Origin: Solirubrobacterales bacterium
GTDB taxonomy: Bacteria; Actinomycetota; Thermoleophilia; Solirubrobacterales; Solirubrobacteraceae
NCBI GenBank assembly: GCA_013695395.1
Contig: JACDAP010000053.1
Location: forward strand, 1 to 10,155
Reading direction: 5' to 3'
Length of the DNA: 10,155 bases
Below, piece after piece: positions 1 through 6,889 of this stretch. A program made the translations under genes and the position numbers. Position 1 is the first letter of the stretch. The number at the start of each line of letters is the position of its first letter. Below the pieces are notes generated by a model that was not told the origin of the DNA, did no database searches, and saw only the letters and a program-made list of their open reading frames with translations.

Positions 1-465
1 GTCGGCGACCGGGGTCGGTGCGCTTCCCCGCGGGCGGCGGCGGAAGAGCGAGAGCAGGCCCGGGCGGCGGCCGGCGGCGACCCGTTTCGTCAGGGGTTCG
101 TTCCGCGATGTGGCCGGTGTCGACTCGGGCGCCGGTGATGCGGACCCCTCCGGCTCGAGGGGGGCCGCTGCCCGCGCGGGTGCTGCCACGGGCGCGGCCT
201 CCTCCTCGACCACGGTCGGTACGGGGTCCGGCGCGGTGCTCTGCGCCGTCAGCGTCACCTTGGTGCCCCACCCGGAGGCCTCGAGCTCCACCGTGCCGCG
301 TACGCGGTCGCCCTCCCAGGCAACGGTGGATTCGGGCTCCAGGCGGGTGATGCGGATCTCCCCGAGCTCGCTCAGGCGCCGGGTGAGGGCGTCCGGATCG
401 GAGATCTCCGCCCACAGTTCGGGCGGTGATTTCACGAGGGTGCGCTGTGCGCGGGGCTCGGTCAT
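1..465 (-). CDS. SRPBCC-like protein, C-terminus cut by window edge
   Basis: Reading the minus strand from ATG at 465 gives 155 codons with no stop before the window edge, so the 3' end is missing. Residues about 8-75 look like the ligand-binding fold of the SRPBCC/START-like (polyketide cyclase) superfamily. They open with a strand and a helix of the type VKSPPELWAEISDPDALTRR, followed by alternating strands with acidic and hydrophobic residues (AWEGDRVRGTVEL, WGTKVTLTA). This assignment rests on pattern only. After residue 80 comes a Pro/Ala/Glu-rich, probably disordered linker, then from about residue 127 a basic stretch (KRVAAGRRPGLLSLFRRRPR). The C-terminal part may bind a membrane or nucleic acid, or lead to another domain outside the window. 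Nearly all third positions are G/C. No clear Shine-Dalgarno precedes the ATG. The gene diverges from the ATP-grasp gene. Specific function is unknown. Confidence 0.7.
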   Translation of the reverse strand, partial: MTEPRAQRTLVKSPPELWAEISDPDALTRRLSELGEIRITRLEPESTVAWEGDRVRGTVELEASGWGTKVTLTAQSTAPDPVPTVVEEEAAPVAAPARAAAPLEPEGSASPAPESTPATSRNEPLTKRVAAGRRPGLLSLFRRRPRGSAPTPVAD

Positions 466-552
466 CTGGCGGGGGTTTCGCGGCCGGGGCGGCGGACTCC
501 TGCCCGGCGCGGCGCGTTACGGCACCTGCAACCCGCCGTACAGTTCGGCGCC
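466..552. promoter_or_regulatory. Divergent intergenic region; possible -10 for a leaderless ATP-grasp transcript
   Basis: These 87 bases separate two divergent genes, so promoters for both should lie here. On the plus strand TACAGT at 539-544 fits the actinobacterial -10 form TAnnnT. Its end is only 8 nt before the GTG at 553, so transcription would start at or next to the start codon, giving a leaderless mRNA. No good Shine-Dalgarno precedes that GTG, which agrees. The -35 region about 17 nt further upstream (near 516-521, GTTACG) is a poor match. Inference from short motifs only. Confidence 0.3.
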
Positions 553-1389
553 GTGATCGCCCTCGTGACCTGCTCCGAGCTGCCGAGCGGTTCCGGGGAG
601 GACGAGCTCGCCGAGCGCCTCGGCGCCAGCTGGGCAGTGTGGGACGACCCCAGCGTGGATTGGGCCGCCTTCGAGCTGGTGGTCGTCCGCTCGCCCTGGG
701 ACTACAAGGACGACCGCGACGCGTTCGTGGCCTGGGCGCAGTCAGTTCCGCGCCTGGTCAACCCCGCTCCCGTCCTCGCCTGGAACACGGACAAGCGCTA
801 CATGGGCGAGGTGGCCGCGGCGGGGCTGCCGGTCGTCGAGACGACCTTCCTCGCACTCGGTGAGGGGCTCCCGGACGAGCTGCCCGAGGAGCTCGTCCTG
901 AAGCCGACGGTCTCGGCGGGGGCCCAGGACACCGGTCGCTTCCGCCCGGCCGCCGACCTCGACGCGGCGCGGGCGCTCCTCGCGCACATCCACGCAAGCG
1001 GCCGCACCGCGATGCTCCAGCCCTTCCTCGCCTCGGTCGACGTCCGGGGAGAGCGTGCGCTGCTCTACGCGGGGGGCGCCTTCTCGCATGCGGTCAGCAA
1101 GGGCCCGATCCTCGCGCCGGGTGAGGTCGCCTCCATGGCGATCGACGAGGACCCCGAGATGGCTGCCGCCGGGCCGACGCAGGAGGAGCGCGCGTTGGCC
1201 GACCGCGCAGTCACGTGGCTCACCGAGCGGTTCGGCCCGCTCGCCTACGCGCGGATCGACCTCCTCGCGGGGGAAGACGGCTCCCCGGTCGTCCTGGAGC
1301 TCGAGCTCACCGAGCCCTCGCTCTTCCTCGGCCACTCCCCGGGCGCCACGGAGCGCTTCGCCTCGGCGTTCCAGGCGCTCGCGCGCTGA
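553..1389 (+). CDS. ATP-grasp domain protein
   Basis: A 278-residue protein with the layout of a stand-alone ATP-grasp ligase (RimK/glutathione synthetase-like). Residues 1-50 form a pre-ATP-grasp Rossmann-like half (IALVTC start, VVVRSPWDY at 43-51). The sequence NTDKRYM at 78-84 gives the first ATP-binding lysine (K81), and LKPTVSAGAQDTGRF around 116-130 gives the second (K117) and the flexible loop. The segment 155-185 is central-strand and loop. ARIDLL at 233-238 and the acidic strand ending in LELELTEPSLFL (248-259) should bind Mg-ATP; here E251/E254 stand where many family members have an E-x-N motif. Enzymes of this class join a carboxylate to an amine or thiol with ATP hydrolysis. The substrate cannot be read from sequence. 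The pattern recalls actinobacterial homologues of the DcsG type, but I would not claim that activity. The GTG start is chosen because the IALVTC strand begins there. Confidence 0.85.
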   Translation: MIALVTCSELPSGSGEDELAERLGASWAVWDDPSVDWAAFELVVVRSPWDYKDDRDAFVAWAQSVPRLVNPAPVLAWNTDKRYMGEVAAAGLPVVETTFLALGEGLPDELPEELVLKPTVSAGAQDTGRFRPAADLDAARALLAHIHASGRTAMLQPFLASVDVRGERALLYAGGAFSHAVSKGPILAPGEVASMAIDEDPEMAAAGPTQEERALADRAVTWLTERFGPLAYARIDLLAGEDGSPVVLELELTEPSLFLGHSPGATERFASAFQALAR

Positions 1390-1509
1390 GCCAATGCGCG
1401 GCGGGGCGGCCCGAAGAAATCTCCACGCATCGCCGGACCGGGCGTAGGGTCCCCCCACCCGCGGCCCGCTGTCCGTCTCGGCCGCCTTCACTCCGGAGGA
1501 TCCACCCCC
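1390..1509 (+). promoter_or_regulatory. Gap upstream of SGNH gene with interrupted hairpin and strong ribosome binding site
   Basis: The 120-base gap holds an imperfect hairpin at 1439-1468. The outer stem CGGGC (1439-1443) pairs with GCCCG (1464-1468), and the inner stem GGGT (1447-1450) pairs with ACCC (1457-1460) around a C6 loop. It could end the ATP-grasp transcript or sit in the leader of the next gene. There is no T-tract. TAGGGT at 1445-1450 also fits an actinobacterial -10 hexamer without a clear -35, so the two readings compete. GGAGGA at 1495-1500, nine bases before the ATG, is a clear Shine-Dalgarno and is the firmest element here. Confidence 0.4.
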
Positions 1510-2709
1510 ATGCACCGTTCCCTTTGCGCGGCCGCGCTGGCCGCGGCAGCGCTCACCTTCGGCCTCGCTCCCGGCGTCGCCTCCGCTGATGGGCCCGGGG
1601 TCGGCACCGCAGGCATCGTGACCGTCGGCGACTCGTTCATCTCCGGGGAAGCCGGCCGCTGGGCGGGCAGCTCGAACGCCTCGTCCTCCCGGGCGGACGC
1701 GCTGGGCGCGAGCGCCTACTGGGACGCGGGCAGCGGGGAGCAGATCACCCGCTGTCACCGCTCGAGCGCCGCCGAGGCGTTCATCGGCGTCCCGGCGGCG
1801 AACTTCGCCTGCTCGGGCGCGCTCACCGCCTCCTCCTACGACGGGGACAACTGGAAGCCGGGGCTCGACTTCGCCGACGACGGCGCCGGGCACGTCGGCC
1901 AGGCCAAGCTGCTCAAGAGCTACGCGCAGAGCAACAACGTGCGCATGGTGTCGGTCTCGATCGGCGGCAACGACTTCGGCTTCGGGGGCATCGTGCAGCA
2001 GTGCGTCCAGAACTTCCTGACCTCGCCGACCTGGTGGAAGGACTACTGCCGGGACGACAGCTCGGTGACGCGGCATTTCACGAGCGCGAACGTCACCGCC
2101 AAGACCGCGGCGATCAAGAACGCGCTGCTGAACGTGCGCAGCGCGATGTCGCAGGCCGGCTACGCCGACAGCGCCTACAAGATCGTCGTGCAGACCTACA
2201 TGTCCCCGATCCCGCGGGGCTCGGGCTTCCGTTACAAGGAGAGCGGGTACTCGCGCCAGTCGACCGGCGGCTGCGGCTTCTGGTCCAGCGACGCCGACTG
2301 GGCCAACGACGTCGCGCTCCCGACGATCAACGCGGCGGTGCGAAACGCCGCGGCGCAGACGGGGCTCTCGAACGTCCGCACGCTGGAGCTCGCGAACGCG
2401 TTCACCGGTCGCCGGCTCTGCGAGAACACGGTCGGCCTGCTCGAGGAGAAGGGCCTTGCGACCTGGCAGTCCCCGGGGGCCTCGGACCAGACGGAGTGGA
2501 TCAACCAGATCCGCACGGTCACCACCGCCGGGAGCTCGCCGTACTACATCCAGGAGTCGATCCACCCGAACTACTGGGGCCAGCTGGCCCTGCGCAACTG
2601 CGCCCGTTCCGCCTTCAACGCGGGCAACCCGCGGGGCGGGACCTGCTCCCGCGGGAGCGCGACCGGTCGCAACACGCGGGGTGAGCCGAACATGACGTTC
2701 ACCCCGTAG
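1510..2709 (+). CDS. Secreted SGNH/GDSL-family hydrolase
   Basis: A 399-residue secreted esterase/lipase-like enzyme. Residues 1-26 form a Sec signal peptide: a short basic start (MHR), an Ala/Leu-rich core and an ASA cleavage site before D27. The SGNH blocks follow in order: GDSF at 40-43 with nucleophile S42, the glycine region around ACSGA (100-104), GGND at 152-155 supplying the oxyanion Asn154, and IHPNYWGQ near the C-terminus with catalytic His352. The usual Asp three residues before the His is Glu349 here (ESIH). C82 and C101 probably pair in a disulfide, as in secreted actinobacterial relatives; further cysteines at about 167, 180 and later suggest more pairs. Family members cut ester bonds of lipids, acylated sugars or polymers; the substrate is unknown. 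GGAGGA nine bases upstream fixes the start. The end overlaps the ribosome binding site of the small membrane protein downstream. Confidence 0.92.
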   Translation: MHRSLCAAALAAAALTFGLAPGVASADGPGVGTAGIVTVGDSFISGEAGRWAGSSNASSSRADALGASAYWDAGSGEQITRCHRSSAAEAFIGVPAANFACSGALTASSYDGDNWKPGLDFADDGAGHVGQAKLLKSYAQSNNVRMVSVSIGGNDFGFGGIVQQCVQNFLTSPTWWKDYCRDDSSVTRHFTSANVTAKTAAIKNALLNVRSAMSQAGYADSAYKIVVQTYMSPIPRGSGFRYKESGYSRQSTGGCGFWSSDADWANDVALPTINAAVRNAAAQTGLSNVRTLELANAFTGRRLCENTVGLLEEKGLATWQSPGASDQTEWINQIRTVTTAGSSPYYIQESIHPNYWGQLALRNCARSAFNAGNPRGGTCSRGSATGRNTRGEPNMTFTP

Positions 2710-2717
2710 GAACGCTC

Positions 2718-2921
2718 ATGCCGAGCGTGCACTCCCCGACCGCCGTCGCCCTGGCGGTGGCTGGGGTCGTGCTGCTCGTCTACGCGGTGCTCACCGGGGG
2801 CGCCGTGATCGGCCTCGCGGTCGAGAGCTTCGCGGTCGCCTGCTACCTGCTCGCGCCGTACGCGCGAGGCCGGGGCGGCGGAGACGACGAGAAACCGGGA
2901 AAGACCGCGCGCTCTGTTTGA
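2718..2921 (+). CDS. Small two-helix membrane protein
   Basis: A 67-residue protein I do not recognise. Residues about 8-26 (TAVALAVAGVVLLVYAVLT) and 28-48 form two hydrophobic helices separated by a short Gly-rich turn. The last 18 residues are charged and hydrophilic (RGRGGGDDEKPGKTARSV), so both ends probably lie in the cytoplasm. It starts 8 nt after the SGNH hydrolase stop, and AGGAA overlaps that stop codon, which points to translational coupling. Third positions are almost all G/C, so I think it is a real gene and not chance. It could be an accessory membrane protein for the secreted hydrolase or an unrelated small envelope protein; the sequence does not say which. Confidence 0.65.
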   Translation: MPSVHSPTAVALAVAGVVLLVYAVLTGGAVIGLAVESFAVACYLLAPYARGRGGGDDEKPGKTARSV

Positions 2922-2957
2922 CGCGGTGTCGAGTGGGGGTACGTCAAGAAGGTCCCC

Positions 2958-2966
2958 GAAGGAAGG
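2958..2966 (+). promoter_or_regulatory. Ribosome binding site that fixes the phaC start
   Basis: GAAGGAAGG lies 7 nt before the ATG at 2974. An in-frame GTG at 2926 would add 16 residues (MSSGGTSRRSPKEGAA) with no similarity to PHA synthases and no ribosome binding site, so 2974 is the better start. Confidence 0.75.
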
Positions 2967-2973
2967 CGCCGCG

Positions 2974-4677
2974 ATGGCCCTGCAGGAGAAGCCCGACACG
3001 CGCGCCAAGCGCCCCACGCTCGATTCGATGCTCACCGACGCCGCCCTGGGTTCGAGCGGGCCGCGCTGGCTGCCCGGCGTGGCGGGCGCGAAGGCCGCCG
3101 CCAAGCTCGCGCTCGCTCCGCAGAAGACCCTCAAGCGAGCGGGCGGCTACGGGTTCGAGCTCGCGAGGATCGCCGCGGGCCGCTCCGAGGTCGCCCCCGC
3201 CAAGGGCGACAAGCGCTTCAAGGACAAGGCGTGGCAGGGCAACCCGGCCTTCAAGCGGCTCGGCCAGAGCTACATCGCGACCGGGCAGTACGTCGACGGG
3301 CTGATCAGCGACGCGGGGCTCGACTGGGCGGAGGAGCAGCGGCTGCGCTTCGCCTGCGAGAACATCCTCGACGCGCTCGCGCCCACGAATTTCCCCGCCA
3401 CGAACCCCGCCGTGCTCAAGGCGTGGATCGACTCCGGCGGCGGTCACGTCGTCCAGGGCACCCGCCAGTTGATCGGCGACATGGCCAAGGCCCCGCGCAT
3501 CCCGACGATGGTCGACACCACGAAGTTCGTCGTGGGCGAGCACCTCGCCTGCACCAAGGGCGCGGTCGTCTTCTCCACCGAGGTCTTCGAGCTCATCCAG
3601 TACGCGCCGCTGACCGAACAGGTCCGCGAGACCCCGCTCGTCGTCGTCCCGCCGATGATCAACAAGTACTACGTCACCGACCTCGCGCCCGGCCGCTCGA
3701 TGATCGAGCATGCGCTCGGCCAGGGACAGCAGGTCTTCGCGATCTCCTGGCGCAACCCGGGGGCCGAGCAGGCCGACTGGAGCCTCGAGACCTACGTGGC
3801 CGCGGTGCTCGACGCGCTCGACGCCGCAACCCACATCACCGGCACCGAGCGGGCGCAGACGATCGGGCTGTGCGCCGGCGGCATCGTGCTCTCCATCGCG
3901 GTCGCCCACCTGGCCGCGAAGGGCGAGCTCAACAAGGTCGCCGGGCTCACGCTCGGGGTCTGCGTGCTCGACAACGAGCGCGCCGGGACGGTCTCGAGCT
4001 TCGCCGACCGGCGGGCGGCGGCGCTCGCGGTAGCCGAGTCCGCGCGCAAGGGCTACCTGTCCGGCCGCTCCCTGGCCGGCGTCTTCGCCTGGCTGCGCCC
4101 GACGGACCTCGTCTGGGGCTACTGGGTCAACAACTACCTGCTCGGCAAGCGGCCGCCCGCCTTCGACATCCTCTTCTGGAACGCGGACACGACGAACATG
4201 CCCGCCGGCCTCCACCGCGACTTCGTCGGCATGTCGCTCGACAACACGCTGGTGAACGCTGGCGAGCTCGAGGTGCTGGGCACGCCGATCGACCTCGGCG
4301 CCATCACGACCGACGCCTACCTCGTGGCCGGGATCGCCGACCACATCTCGCCGTGGGAGAACTGCTACCGGACCACCCAGCTGCTCGGCTCCGAGCCGCG
4401 CTTCGTGCTCTCCACGAGCGGCCATATCGCCGCGATGGTCAACCCTCCCGGCAACGAGAAGGCCTCCTTCCAGACCGCGAAGGAGCACCCGGCCGACCCC
4501 GAGAAGTTCCTGGCCCAGGCGAGCAAGCAGCGCGGCAGCTGGTGGGAGGACTGGACCGAGTGGCTCGGCGAGCGCTCCGGCCCCGAGCAGGCGGCGCCGA
4601 AGGCGCTCGGCAAGGGCCGCGGCCGCTACAGCCCTCAAGGAGACGCGCCCGGGACCTACGTGTTCCAGCAGGTCTGA
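2974..4677 (+). CDS. phaC: Poly(3-hydroxyalkanoate) synthase (PhaC)
   Basis: A 567-residue PHA synthase, which polymerises (R)-3-hydroxyacyl-CoA to polyester granules in the cytoplasm with release of CoA. The first ~75 residues are a Lys/Ala-rich lead. The PhaC N-domain follows, with the family's LAPTNFPATNPAVLKAWIDS pattern and then GGHVVQGTRQLI. The alpha/beta hydrolase core contains LVVVPPMINKYYVTDL (shaping the oxyanion region) and the lipase-like box GLCAGG, where Cys300 replaces the usual serine. Asp456 (in IADHISPW) and His484 (SGHIAAMVNPP) complete the triad. The invariant Trp after the Asp motif is present. Length matches class I/II single-subunit synthases. The box G-L-C-A-G-G does not settle the class or side-chain preference. 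The gene leads a cluster with a hydrolase 12 nt downstream and an acyl-CoA dehydrogenase; phaA, phaB and phasin genes are not in the window. Confidence 0.95.
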   Translation: MALQEKPDTRAKRPTLDSMLTDAALGSSGPRWLPGVAGAKAAAKLALAPQKTLKRAGGYGFELARIAAGRSEVAPAKGDKRFKDKAWQGNPAFKRLGQSYIATGQYVDGLISDAGLDWAEEQRLRFACENILDALAPTNFPATNPAVLKAWIDSGGGHVVQGTRQLIGDMAKAPRIPTMVDTTKFVVGEHLACTKGAVVFSTEVFELIQYAPLTEQVRETPLVVVPPMINKYYVTDLAPGRSMIEHALGQGQQVFAISWRNPGAEQADWSLETYVAAVLDALDAATHITGTERAQTIGLCAGGIVLSIAVAHLAAKGELNKVAGLTLGVCVLDNERAGTVSSFADRRAAALAVAESARKGYLSGRSLAGVFAWLRPTDLVWGYWVNNYLLGKRPPAFDILFWNADTTNMPAGLHRDFVGMSLDNTLVNAGELEVLGTPIDLGAITTDAYLVAGIADHISPWENCYRTTQLLGSEPRFVLSTSGHIAAMVNPPGNEKASFQTAKEHPADPEKFLAQASKQRGSWWEDWTEWLGERSGPEQAAPKALGKGRGRYSPQGDAPGTYVFQQV

Positions 4678-4689
4678 GCGCCGCGGGCG

Positions 4690-5649
4690 ATGCCCTACGC
4701 GCTGCGCCGCCCGCGGCTGCACTACGAGCGGACCGGGAGCGGCGAGCCGCTGCTCTGCATCACCGGCTTCACGATCTCGAGCGCGGTCTACGAGCCGGTG
4801 CTGCCGCTGTGGGGTGAGCGGTACGACTGCATCACCTACGACAACCGCGGCTCGGGCCGTTCCGGCTCCCCGCCCTGGGCGACCTCGATGCCCGAGCTCG
4901 CCGCCGACGCCGCGCGCCTGCTGGACGCGCTCGAGCTGGAGAGCGCGCACGTCTTCGGCATCTCGATGGGCGGGATGATCGCTCAAGAGCTCGCGCTCCG
5001 GTTCCCCGAGCGGGTCCGCGGGCTGGTGCTCGCAGGCTCCACGCCGGGCGGTCCGCGGGCGATCCGCCCGGCGCTCGCCGAACTCGTCCCCGTCGGGGTG
5101 AACCTCGCCCGCACCTTCCACGTCCCGGCCCGGCCGTGGCTCGCCCCGCTGCTCTTCTCCGAGCGCTTCCGGGAGGAGGAGCCTGAGCGCGTGCGCGAGC
5201 TGCTCACCTACTTCGCCCGCTACACCCCGACGCCCTGGGGCGCGAACGCGCACTGGTGGGCGACCGTCTACCACGACACCGTCAGCCGCCTGGGACAGAT
5301 CCAGGCGCCCACCCTGGTCATGCACGGCGGTGAGGACTCCTTCGCCCCGATCGAGAACGCCGAGCTGCTCGTCGCCCGCATCCCGGACGCGGAGCTCTGC
5401 GTCGTCGAGGGCACCGGCCACGCCTGCATCCTGGAGGCGCCCGAGCGCTCGCTTGCGGCGATCGACGCCTTCCTGGGCGGCGAGCGCGCACCGATCCCCG
5501 CGGGCCGTCCGCGCACCGGGCTGCTGGCCCGCGCCGAGCCCTTCACCCGTCCCTTCGGCCTGCACGTCGGCGCCCTGCGCACCGGCGGCTCGCTGGCCGC
5601 GCTTGCCCTCCCACCGAAACGAGAGAACCATGTGGCGCCTGACCGATGA
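4690..5649 (+). CDS. Alpha/beta hydrolase in the phaC operon
   Basis: A 319-residue alpha/beta hydrolase of the enol-lactonase/esterase type. Visible elements are LLCITGF (oxyanion region, about 21-27), YDNRGSGRSG (50-59), nucleophile elbow GISMGG with Ser92, a lid region about 120-195, Asp216 in MHGGEDSF, and His244 in EGTGHA. The fold ends near residue 265. The remaining ~50 residues are Pro/Arg/Ala-rich without a recognisable domain and run 20 nt into the next gene. The gene lies 12 nt after phaC with no Shine-Dalgarno, so translational coupling is likely. No signal peptide, hence cytoplasmic. Position suggests a role in PHA turnover, for instance hydrolysis of 3-hydroxyacid oligomers or acyl thioesters, but sequence alone fits many small esters or lactones. 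Confidence 0.85.
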   Translation: MPYALRRPRLHYERTGSGEPLLCITGFTISSAVYEPVLPLWGERYDCITYDNRGSGRSGSPPWATSMPELAADAARLLDALELESAHVFGISMGGMIAQELALRFPERVRGLVLAGSTPGGPRAIRPALAELVPVGVNLARTFHVPARPWLAPLLFSERFREEEPERVRELLTYFARYTPTPWGANAHWWATVYHDTVSRLGQIQAPTLVMHGGEDSFAPIENAELLVARIPDAELCVVEGTGHACILEAPERSLAAIDAFLGGERAPIPAGRPRTGLLARAEPFTRPFGLHVGALRTGGSLAALALPPKRENHVAPDR

Positions 5650-6853
5650 GCAGCGCGAGCTGCGTGACTCCATCCGCAGCTTCGCTCAGGAGGTGGTGCG
5701 CCCGAAGATGCTCGACGTCGACTCGAGCTCGCCCTACCCGATGGACGTGCACGAGGCGCTGGCCGAGGAGGGGCTCTTGAAGCTCGCGATCCCCGCGGCC
5801 TACGGCGGTCGCGACAGCACGAACGTCGCCTACTGCTCGTTCATCGAGGAGCTCGCGCGGGTCAGCGGGACCGCCTCCCTGATGGGCGCCTACGTGAAGC
5901 TCACCTCGCTTCCGATCATCCTGGCCGGCAGCGAGGAGCAGAAGCAGCGGTTCCTTCCCGGGCTGGCCTCCGGCGAGCACCTGGGCTCCTACGCGATCAC
6001 CGAGCCCGGCGTCGGCTCCGACCCCGCAGCGCTGAGGATGAGCGCCGAGCGACGCGGGGACACGTGGGTGCTGAACGGGACCAAGCGCTTCATCGGCAAC
6101 GCGGGCCTCTCCCAGCTCTACGTCGTCTTCGCCCGGACGGGAGAGGACGGCGCCGGCGGCGTCAGCGCTTTTGTCGTCGACGGGCAGTCGGACGGGCTGA
6201 GCGTCGAGGAGCTCCCGACGATGGGCATGCCCGGGTGGCGGCTCGGAGCGCCCACCTTCACCGATGTCGAGGTCCCTCACGCGAACCTCCTCGGCGAGGA
6301 GGGTGACGGGTTCAAGATCGCCATGGGCGCGTTCGACACCTCACGCCCCACCGTCGCCTCCCAGGCCGTCGGGCTCGGCCAGGGCGCGATCGATCTCGCC
6401 CTCGACTACGCGCGCCGCCGGGAGACCTTCGGGGAGCCGCTGATCGAGCACCAGGGCGTGCAGTTCAAGCTCGCCGGGCTGGAAGCGAAGGTCGCCGCCG
6501 CGCGCTCGCTCACCTACCAGGCCGCCACCTGCGTGGACGAGCAGGACCCGCGGACGACCAAGCTCGCCGCTGCGGCCAAGCTGTTCGCCTCGGACACGGC
6601 GATGGAGGCGACGACCGAGGCCGTGCAGGTGCTCGGCGGCAACGGGTACCTGAAGGAGTTCCCGGCCGAGCGGATGATGCGCGACGCGAAGGTCCTCCAG
6701 ATCTACGAGGGCGCCAACGAGATCCAGATGCTCGTCATCGCTCGCCAGATGGTCGAGGAGGCCGAGGCCCGCGGCGTCATCTGGACCGAGGCCGTGGAGG
6801 CCGAGGGCCGGACCGAGCCGGCCGGGGCCGATCAGGTCGGCGCCCGGGCCTGA
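5630..6853 (+). CDS. Acyl-CoA dehydrogenase, short/medium-chain type
   Basis: A 407-residue FAD enzyme that oxidises acyl-CoA to trans-2-enoyl-CoA and passes electrons to ETF. The N-terminal helical domain starts with the typical LTDEQRELRDSIRSFAQEVV. Acyl-CoA dehydrogenase signature 1 is AITEPGVGSDPAA (about 122-134), followed by the middle beta domain. Signature 2 is QVLGGNGYLKEF...ERMMRD. Catalytic base Glu360 sits in IYEGANEIQ, the position used by short-chain, medium-chain and glutaryl-CoA enzymes. Length is slightly above the usual ~380 because of an acidic tail after residue 380. The reading frame stays open upstream, but that part lies inside the hydrolase gene; the start at 5630 matches family N-termini and has a weak GAGAG at 5621-5625. 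The 20-nt overlap supports one transcript with phaC. Chain-length preference cannot be set from sequence. Confidence 0.93.
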   Translation: MWRLTDEQRELRDSIRSFAQEVVRPKMLDVDSSSPYPMDVHEALAEEGLLKLAIPAAYGGRDSTNVAYCSFIEELARVSGTASLMGAYVKLTSLPIILAGSEEQKQRFLPGLASGEHLGSYAITEPGVGSDPAALRMSAERRGDTWVLNGTKRFIGNAGLSQLYVVFARTGEDGAGGVSAFVVDGQSDGLSVEELPTMGMPGWRLGAPTFTDVEVPHANLLGEEGDGFKIAMGAFDTSRPTVASQAVGLGQGAIDLALDYARRRETFGEPLIEHQGVQFKLAGLEAKVAAARSLTYQAATCVDEQDPRTTKLAAAAKLFASDTAMEATTEAVQVLGGNGYLKEFPAERMMRDAKVLQIYEGANEIQMLVIARQMVEEAEARGVIWTEAVEAEGRTEPAGADQVGARA

Positions 6854-6861
6854 GTACCGCA

Positions 6862-6889
6862 GACCCGGGCGCCACGCGGCGCCCGGGTC
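6862..6889. terminator. Perfect 12-bp hairpin between convergent genes
   Basis: GACCCGGGCGCC (6862-6873) and its exact reverse complement (6878-6889) flank a 4-base loop ACGC. It lies in the 48-bp gap between the stop of the plus-strand acyl-CoA dehydrogenase (6853) and the stop of the minus-strand fadE5-like gene (6902). Stem strength and position fit a bidirectional terminator. There is no U-tract on either side, as is common in high-GC actinobacteria. Confidence 0.8.

Noticed and set aside
160..180. A suspected frameshift in the G-run of the SRPBCC-like gene
   Set aside because: Careful counting of the six-base run shows the frame stays open to the window start and continues in the same GC3-rich phase, so no frameshift is needed.
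18..863. Three overlapping plus-strand frames at the left end
   Set aside because: They are Arg/Pro/Ala/Ser-rich, cover the minus-strand SRPBCC-like gene or the ATP-grasp gene in the wrong phase, and show no domain.
742..2565. A 607-codon minus-strand frame opposite the ATP-grasp and SGNH genes
   Set aside because: It crosses two well-supported plus-strand genes and their gap, has low-complexity Arg/Gly/Val-rich content and no recognisable motif.
5330..5629. A 100-residue N-terminal extension of the plus-strand acyl-CoA dehydrogenase
   Set aside because: It lies inside the hydrolase gene in another phase, is Ser/Arg/Pro-rich, and the family N-terminus begins at the ATG at 5630.
2944..5673. 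A 909-codon open frame on the minus strand opposite phaC and the hydrolase
   Set aside because: It is an antisense shadow: composition is dominated by Arg, Gly, Val, Glu and His with no domain, while the plus-strand frames encode complete families with intact catalytic residues. High GC makes stops rare in this phase.
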